From contig NAOQ01000198.1 in the NCBI GenBank assembly GCA_002751075.1, positions 6,504-48,270 of the forward strand: DNA of 41,767 nt. Reading direction: 5' to 3'. Within the stretch, counting starts at the first letter, position 1, and every line of letters starts with the position of its first letter. The stretch is from Ichthyophonus hoferi. Its lineage: Eukaryota; Opisthokonta; Ichthyosporea; Ichthyophonida; Ichthyophonidae. The notes beneath the pieces are model-generated. The model was given only the letters and a program-made list of their open reading frames with translations. It had not been told where the DNA came from and ran no database searches. A program made the position numbers and the translations under genes. Shown here piece after piece: positions 34,766 through 41,767 of this stretch.

Positions 34766-35328
34766 TGGAGTACTGAATTCTATTTGACTAACGGTGTGCC
34801 TATTTGCTAGTTCTTCTAAATAGTTATGGAAAGGGAGAAGCTAAAGCCCTTGAGCTCTGCATTTAAAACACGCAATTGTTTGGAATTTAGAGATAATTTA
34901 TATTTCTTACCTTGCAATAGGTCATATGAATAATAGCTACGATCTATACCACTGTAATCACATGTCGGCACCATACAAGTATTCCTAATGGTTTGACTGA
35001 ATCTGACTTGACTTGTTGACCTTTTAATAAAGAATCTGGATGATAAATTTTTACCACTTGAAAATCAAAAGACATTATATAAATTTGACGACTGAAAAAT
35101 TGCAATAACAAACAGTCACAGTAAATCGTACTTTATTTTTGTTTTGAGAACATATTATATGTGTGTAAAGTTCAGATTGGTTTTTTGTGTATAAGAAATA
35201 TATAACCACCATATGTCATAGACCAGCAGTTTTACAACAGCTTCGTATGTAACTATAACCGAATATAAGAAAAGTTGTAACAATAACAATTGATAATCTA
35301 TCTAAGCGTGATGAAGGACTTGGTTCCA
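34766..35328. repeat. Left LTR-like direct terminal repeat
   Basis: The repeat starts TGGAGTACTG and ends GGTTCCA. It aligns in the same direction with 38532-39149 through blocks such as ACGGTGTGCC, AATAAAGAATCT and AAATCAAAAGAC. TG...CA ends are typical of LTRs. The copies are clearly diverged, which implies great age. Confidence 0.65.
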
Positions 35329-38300
35329 ACACCACCTCTTGGCCAGATACCAGTATATGATATTAAGATCATAATGAAGAAGAAGAAAAAAATAGAACGA
35401 ATATAAAAAGAAGCTTGAGCAAGCGTTTGGTTGCCTGGAATGCTGGGTTAGCAATAAGGCCTGCAGGATGAGCGCTGATAACGGGCAAGGGTAGCTAAAT
35501 GCAACTTGTGTATCTATTCGTGTAGATCTGGCGATTCATAATAAGCAGCCAATGAGGCTCTGGTAAGATATGACATCACATAGATTTTTTCTTGGAGTCG
35601 AATCTCCTGCTGCCGATTGCACGTGTTCAGGCAAGATCGGACTGTGCGTTGCCGATGAGGTCTGGAAGGGGTGGCTAGGATCCGGAATAAGCAAACGTTG
35701 GAGGTCGGCAGGGCAGATTATACGGGGAAGGCGATTGGATAGGTATTGAATGGTATTGACTCTATCTATCTCTGAACGAATCCTGATTCAGATGTGGCTC
35801 CCAATAAATAATCAACCATTAGCTGAAGTGAATCTTCGTTGAATTCATTAATCCCACATAATTCCATCTAGTCGGTCGGGAACTGGCTTACTTCGATGGA
35901 AAGAGGTAAAATCTATGAAAAAATTTGGTGATGGAGGGAGCAGAAGGAGGCTATACTGCCATCATTGGGGGTGACCTGTTGTGGAGAAGAAGATTCGAGT
36001 CTAATGGGTAGATGTATTTAAATAAAAGTGTTCCTTGGAATAGAAGATTACCGTTTACTGAGATAGTCACAAGATCGTCGTTGAAGGTAGTAGTAAAACT
36101 TTGGCCACAAAGAGTGAGGAGGGAGAAGAGATCGAGTGCTGCTGCATCAATGTCTAGAAAATTTCGCACTACCACATTGTGTGTGATGTCCCCAATTGTT
36201 GCCCAGAGAATAATGGTGCCTTGAGACATAGCTGTGATGGTGTTTTCTGTGTTCATTCAGGCGTTGACGTGGGTAGGTGTCATGTCTCTGAAGGCGTTGT
36301 AATTATTGCAGATTGCAGATGTATCTACTAGCCCCACTGCCAAGAATAAAGGAATTAGAACGGAAGGCTGGTTACCCCAGAGAGAAGGTGCGAAATAACC
36401 CAGAACAAATGGTTGATTGCTGTGAACTGTTAGTTAACATTGTGTAATTAATGTGGGCCCAGAACAACACGTGTCACACTCGAAAAAGTTGTCTTTCTGG
36501 TTCTGGGGGAAATAATTTCTAAAAATTTAGACCTTCTGGTTTCCTAGAGCACTTATGAGTGAAATGACCAATTTTTAGACGGTCAGGAACTGGAAAAAAG
36601 GAGCATTGGTGGAGACAGGGATATTCTTTTGTAATTGATGCACCTGTCTCTCTCTTTGAACCCTCTATCAGTTGTCTGGTTATGTGGATGATTGGTGAAA
36701 ATCAGAGTAAGAACAACAGGGATGCAATTCCTATTCCTCTGATCAATCTGGTTATTGGTGTCCAAATTGAAGATTCCCGAGAAGAGAACGTCGTAGGTCA
36801 TTAACAAATTCAAAGTGGCTCTGAGGTTATCCAAACCGATTGAATATGCAGATCTATTGTACAGAAAGGAAAATTCTCCGACAACCAAAGAAAATTCGGA
36901 GGGCTGATGGCTGGTGTTGGTGAGACCCAAGCAAAGAACACGAAACCGGATGAGGAGCAGCTTCCCTATCTCCATATTTTTTTAAGTGGTCACTTGAATA
37001 CTCACTAACGCACTAGGTCATCATAGCACTGAAAATGCTTGCCAAAACAAATGCTTAAGCTTAAACAAATTTGCTAAAAGTCCATTTGTTGATTGTGATT
37101 AGGCTGGAGACCAACATACTCTTCTTCCTCCGCACCCACCAGGCACATGAGATAATGTTTGGCTAGGCAGGCACTCGCACTGAGGGAGCATCTATCTATT
37201 TTGAACAACCAGACGGATAGTCATGGCTGGTTTATTATCAAGCCGACACTGGCACCCCTGGATACGACAGAATCTATGCAAATCTTCAGCCCACTGCAGG
37301 AAAGGATAGAAATGTAACCTGATGTGGTAAAAAATCTTTTTAGGATTATGGGGGTAAATCTTGAGAGAAAAAACATTTAAATTTGGTTTAGCAGCATCCA
37401 CCACCAAATTTCTAGGAGGTGCCTAATGTGGATGGACGGAATATCCTCCATTGGATGAGGGTGGTACTGCTGAGTTGTTGTCAATGCCACTGTTGCCTTC
37501 TCCGTAGTCATAACTAGGCAAGTTATTACCAGCACCACAACTGGGAAAGGACGAGGTTACAAAATTAGGCTGTGAATTCTGTTACCCAGCAGATGAGCCC
37601 ATTGAAGCACCTGTGTTGGATCATTCCCTGTCGTAGTCCGAGATATTGAAAAAAGGTCTGGTATACTCGATCAGGTTCAGGTAATGCTTGGGCTGTGGTC
37701 CACGTAAGTCCAAAAAAAGTAGCTTTGGTTGGCTGTGATTGCCTGCATGGAAGCTATTCATGGATAGGATATTTAGAACCTCCCGCTTCCAAGGTAAGAA
37801 GGAGTTGCCCGTGAAGGAAGGGGAAAGATTGGGGTAATATGATAGGATTTAGAGTGACGAGAGAGGTGCATTATTTGCGTAGGAAGAGGCATCGTTTGAT
37901 GACCTGATTCTGACTAGAAAAATAACTCGTTGGATGAGGGTCCATCTCCGCATGATTACGACTTATAGGCTCACTATTAGACATGGAGGTGTCTTAGTAG
38001 GGGATCGGGAGCACGAATTCGTTGATAGGAGGGCAATGGTTGCTATCAGGCTTTTGATCTGTAAATGCATAACCCGTGCGTCTGTGATGGCAGAGGATTC
38101 TGTCACTAGCTTACCTGGTTTCAGTAGTCTTTTGGAAAAATATATCCTGAATGCACGAAAAAATCGTGTCATAATTAGGTTGATTACTTATATTTGCAGC
38201 TGGAATATGAGGAGAAGAATAAACTGGAACGAATGCATTGAAAAGAGGTTACTGTTGACTGGAAATAGGAGAAGCAGCAATGAATGGTACGTTTCTGTGG

Positions 38301-38531
38301 TTCAATTTAGTAGTTGGCAGACTTGGTTGGGAGAGCGTTGAATGATCCAATGCTGTGGTTGCAGATTAAAAAATTTGCTTATGTTTAAACATAGGCGTTT
38401 TCATGATAATTGTTAATAAGGAAGTAAAAAACGGCTGAACGAGCAGCCGGCTCAATGAAAAGTTAAGAATTGTAAGTAGTAATGGAAGTGTAGTAAGGTT
38501 TCATAGCTCTACTGGAAATAGATCTAGTATC

Positions 38532-39149
38532 TGTTATACGGAATTATACTTGACGTACGGTGTGCCTAACTTCCTCGAGTTTTTCTAGGTAGTTATCAAT
38601 AGATAAAGGACAAGCTAAAGTCTTAATGATTTCCGTATGTAAAACACACTACTGCTTTAAATTTAGTGGGCACTCTATACTTCTTATCTTGCAATTTGCA
38701 ATATAAACAATAATTATGATTTCAATCACTACAATCATAGATCAGCACTAGATAAGTATTATCCAGTAGTTTGACTGTATCCGACTTGACTAGTTGACTT
38801 TTTTAATAAAGAATCTAAACAATACATTTCTATTATTTAAAAATCAAAAGACCTAAAAAAATTGACAAATGGAAAATTGTAAGAGAAAACAATCACAATG
38901 AGCAGTATCTTTATTAATGTTTTGGGAACTTATTATATACATAAAAATAATGGGTAAACACCAAATAGGTATAGTGTGAAATTCAGATTGGCTTGTTGTA
39001 TATAGGAAATACTAAACCACCCTATTATAGGCTAGTAGCTGGACCAAAACTTCACATTGACCTTAATAGGTGACTATAATCGAATGCAAGGAAAGCGTTA
39101 ACAGTAAAAAAGTATAATCTATTCAAGCGTGGTGAAGAACTTGGTTCCA
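38532..39149. repeat. Right LTR-like direct terminal repeat
   Basis: It starts TGTTATACGG and ends GGTTCCA, matching 34766-35328 in the same orientation. It is longer, mainly through extra sequence near 38940-38980. Confidence 0.65.
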
Positions 39150-40653
39150 AAAAATAAAATAAAATAAATATTACATACCTTGAAGATTCACGAAATTGTT
39201 TTTTTCTTTTTCACATATAACAATTCTTAATATAGAATTTCCGCTAACATAATATGTTTCATAAAAGACATCTCAATACCTTTTAAAAAAATAGCACAAC
39301 ATAAAACTGGTCGAGATCATTATTTTTAATTAGAGAATCGTGATTGCAAGCGACTACGTTGCTAACTATAATTCTCGACTATATTAAGCAATTTCATAGT
39401 TTCAAAACTTTCAACAATTCCAGTGGTGCCAGGGGATGCTGGAACAACAACTTACTCGGTAACTGCAAATACAATCCATTGTAAACAACATATTGCATAA
39501 CTGATAACTGTATTATTATAGGATCTAGCTTTCTACATTTAAGCAAGTTAATAAGTAGATAGATTAACTTAATAGCTTTATTATAAATATCAATAAGTAG
39601 AGATTGAGCAGAACTAGCACACCAATATATGGTCAATGAATATGGGCCTGAATCAATTACAAACATGATATCATATGTAGCACATAGAAAGCCATGCTAT
39701 ACATGGTTTTAAACGCTTGATTTATTAATTGCCATAAGCATATAAGAAAGTTAACTGTGTTAACATTCTCAACAGATCTAAACATACAAGTACGAGTAGT
39801 GACAAGGAGACACCCGAATAAACTAAACGATCAGTTTACACCTGATCTAAAAGCATCAAAATTATAATCTCAATATTATTCATCCTAAACCAATTGATTA
39901 TACAAGAAGAGCAAGAGGAGCAAAACATAATACTTGGATATATCCAACCGGAATGAGCCTATATTCTGTACCAAGACGGATCCACTTATCGAGACAGAGC
40001 CTTTCTTTCCACTGATTCTTTCGAATCTAAAAAAGTACGTACTCATTTACCGTTTGATGAGGGGATAATAGTCAACTTAACAACTACAGCCACTAATCCT
40101 GAGATAGAAGAGATTCACTCTTTCGATACAAGCTTGACTTTCAATTTTTTTCACAAAGACAATTACCAGGGGTCAAGTTGATATTGTAATAAAAACACGT
40201 TAACGTATATTCACAAGGAATATGTTGAGTAATCATTATTGACGGTGCTGATAAAATACGTCATATAGTAGGAATTGATATTTGATATTGATCTCTTTCA
40301 TAATCTATATATACCATCGTAAAATAGCTGCTGCATACTTTATGATGTCTTGTACGAAAACGATTATCGTTTATTATTCAAGTTGCCGTGTACTTCTAAA
40401 TATTCAGTAGCATTTACAATAAGGTTTCAATTGGTACATAGGAGTTAGTGTTAGATATTAATTTATGACAATTGATTAATTCTCTGATGTCGCTAATTAT
40501 AATTAATTAGGACTAGATATATAGTAGATTAGTACAGATATTTCGTTTGTTCCAGGAAGCCCAAGATAACAACGCATTCCTAGGGTTAGTGTCAACCTTA
40601 TATAAAGGATATACTAATCTAACAAGTCCATGTTGTTTTATATTTTATATATT
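39150..40653. other. Gene-poor AT-rich spacer with a possible LINE remnant
   Basis: No host gene is recognised. A minus-strand open frame at 39394-39666 has a faint resemblance to the C-terminal end of non-LTR reverse transcriptases; the similarity is by pattern only. Confidence 0.3.
39394..39666 (-). pseudogene. Possible non-LTR retrotransposon (LINE) reverse-transcriptase C-terminal fragment
   Basis: The 90-residue frame contains an IYWCASSAQSLLIDIYNKAI segment followed by KLIYLL. This recalls the YCN-IWG-S...L...QK-AI-RI motif after the RT palm in LINE proteins. Near its end, YVVYNGLYLQLPSKLL resembles the LVYKALHGLAPxYL region. There is no upstream RT core and nothing longer to test, so this could equally be a chance frame. 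Confidence 0.22.
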
Positions 40654-40659
40654 TTTATT
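40654..40659 (-). promoter_or_regulatory. Possible poly(A) signal of the MFS transporter gene
   Basis: AATAAA on the minus strand lies about 215 bases past the transporter stop codon. Confidence 0.35.
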
Positions 40660-40874
40660 TTCTTATTTTCCCTGCGTCGGCTTACAGCACTGGTACCTGA
40701 CAAGACAGGGCCCAGTTAAATGCTAACTAAATATTACATCTTAAGAAAGTATAAATTATTGGTGATCAACCTAATAGGAATAGGTAGGTGGGTAGGCTGT
40801 AGTTAGCCTACGCACAACATACCCATGGCCTGTATAGCTAAAAACAGGATAATCACATCATCACATCATCGCGC

Positions 40875-41182
40875 TCAGTGGATACTAGTGTATGTACCCA
40901 CTGTGGCCATATGCCTCTTGACGGCATACATATACATCAAAACCAGGACAATAGAGGCCAGCGAGGCCATAGCCACAAGGGAGAATACAGCAGCAGAGGA
41001 CATCACACTGGCCAGCATAGGCATGACAATACGCCCTAGACTACCCGCCGTACCAATCCATCCCATCATTCCACCCTGAGGCTTGGACCCTAGAACTTTA
41101 CTAAAGGAACTGATGATAGTGGTGGAGAGGAGAGGGAAGCCCACACTCCAAATGAGACAGAAGGCTAGAATAAGGGCATAGA
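40875..41182 (-). CDS. MFS transporter, MFSD8/CLN7-like, last exon only
   Basis: This exon follows a clear acceptor (TTTCCTTCACAG, phase 1) and encodes the last 101 residues or so of a major facilitator superfamily protein. It holds three hydrophobic helices, probably TM10-12: VYALILAFCLIWSVGFPLL, then GWIGTAGSLGRIVMPMLASV, then VFSLVAMASLASIVLVLMY. The loop FSKVLGSKPQGGMMGW closely resembles the FSK-G-PQG-MGW loop of MFSD8 (CLN7), a lysosomal membrane transporter mutated in a human neuronal ceroid lipofuscinosis. The tail after TM12 is short. The start codon inside the longer open frame at 41309 lies in intron sequence, and earlier exons must lie to the right of the window. Superfamily is sure; the MFSD8 assignment is likely but rests on one loop. 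Confidence 0.72.
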
Positions 41183-41767
41183 CTGTGAAGGAAGAAAGGA
41201 GAGGATTAGTAAGAGACATGGCTGGTGTATGTGGTTGAGAAGGATAGGAAGGTATGTAGGAGGACCTTAGGTTGCAGTAGGAATACATAATATACCATCG
41301 TACTATCATACATACTATTATGCATACTATTATATATGTTATTATACTATTATATTGTTACACATACTCATATTATCATATACGCATATATAGGACCACG
41401 TAGTGTATAAATAAAGGAAGGGCTATAACATACGGCTAAAGATATAAAAAGACAAACTACAGTTTTTAACCAAGAAAAGTATAAAGATCGAGACTCTATT
41501 TCTTGTTTCTATTAAGAACTCCATTCTAATATCCCCGACATGTTATGAACCGGTTACCTATTCATTATGGTGAGCTTACAGGCACAGGAGGGGCAACGAA
41601 TGTAAAGCCATATATATATATATATATAGATGTAGATGTAACGAACAATAAGAAAAGGACAATACACCCTAATAATAAAGATATACATAGATAATAAGAA
41701 CCAATAACAAAAGAAGGACTAAATAAACCTTAATATTAGATAAGAGAACAATACGAAAACCCGAAGG
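41183..41767. other. Intron sequence of the MFS transporter gene, with a (TA)n run
   Basis: AT-rich sequence without a convincing further exon. A TA dinucleotide run lies at about 41610-41630. Confidence 0.4.

Larger units (their letters stand above)
34766..39149. mobile_element. Old, broken LTR-type element
   Basis: Two direct repeats of about 560 and 620 bases with TG...CA ends flank about 3.2 kb of internal sequence, the layout of an LTR retroelement. The repeats differ at many positions and by indels, so the insertion is old. No target-site duplication is evident. The internal part carries only scattered short open stretches, the most suggestive on the minus strand (about 37190-37410, 36580-36980 and 35950-36440). 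I do not recognise a reverse transcriptase, integrase or gag domain in it. It is a fossil with multiple breaks and no prospect of activity. Alternatives are a non-autonomous derivative or a segment duplicated by another route. Confidence 0.55.

Noticed and set aside
37934-38341. Plus-strand open frame within the LTR-type fossil
   Set aside because: It shows no recognisable domain and lies opposite the strand that carries the other open stretches; treated as chance within a broken element.

Overview
The window looks like nuclear DNA of an animal, most likely an early-branching invertebrate such as a sponge; the lineage is inference. The genes are split by AT-rich GT-AG introns, mostly 200-600 bp long. 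They encode typical eukaryotic proteins: a prefoldin subunit, a mitochondrial ribosomal protein, an MSL1 dosage-compensation scaffold, mitochondrial proline dehydrogenases and a lysosomal-type MFS transporter. The spacers are very AT-rich and full of microsatellites and worn repeats. I see no bacterial operons, CRISPR array, tRNA or rRNA gene.

Layout, left to right. 1-910 is 3' flank. 911-3249 (-) is prefoldin subunit 4 in three exons, with a large polypyrimidine-rich intron. 6007-7327 (+) is a two-exon CBM9-like carbohydrate-binding protein. 7450-10430 is gene-free and holds two copies of a dispersed repeat family. 11367-11636 (+) is the mitochondrial ribosomal protein bL35m, probably with a further upstream presequence. 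12892-16237 (-) is MSL1 in four exons: coiled coil, PEHE domain and an unusually long acidic tail. 16240-18480 is gene-free and carries another dispersed-repeat copy.

The largest block is a tandem pair of proline dehydrogenase genes on the minus strand: copy A at 18739-24571 and copy B at 27888-33422. Each has eleven exons, with the same intron phase at every position and nearly the same exon lengths. Both encode a mitochondrial FAD enzyme with a pair of EF-hands inserted in the N-terminal half, and both keep the residues expected for L-proline rather than hydroxyproline. This block is the most interesting biology in the window: an apparently Ca2+-sensing first step of proline catabolism, duplicated.

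34766-39149 is an old, broken LTR-type element with two diverged direct terminal repeats. After another AT-rich stretch, 40875-41182 (-) is the last exon of an MFS transporter resembling MFSD8/CLN7; its 5' exons lie beyond the window. The genes share no obvious pathway. Proline dehydrogenase and bL35m both act in mitochondria, but their proximity is probably chance. I found nothing resembling a new defence or mobile-gene system. Exon joins were read by eye from splice motifs, frame continuity and remembered family sequences, without database searches.
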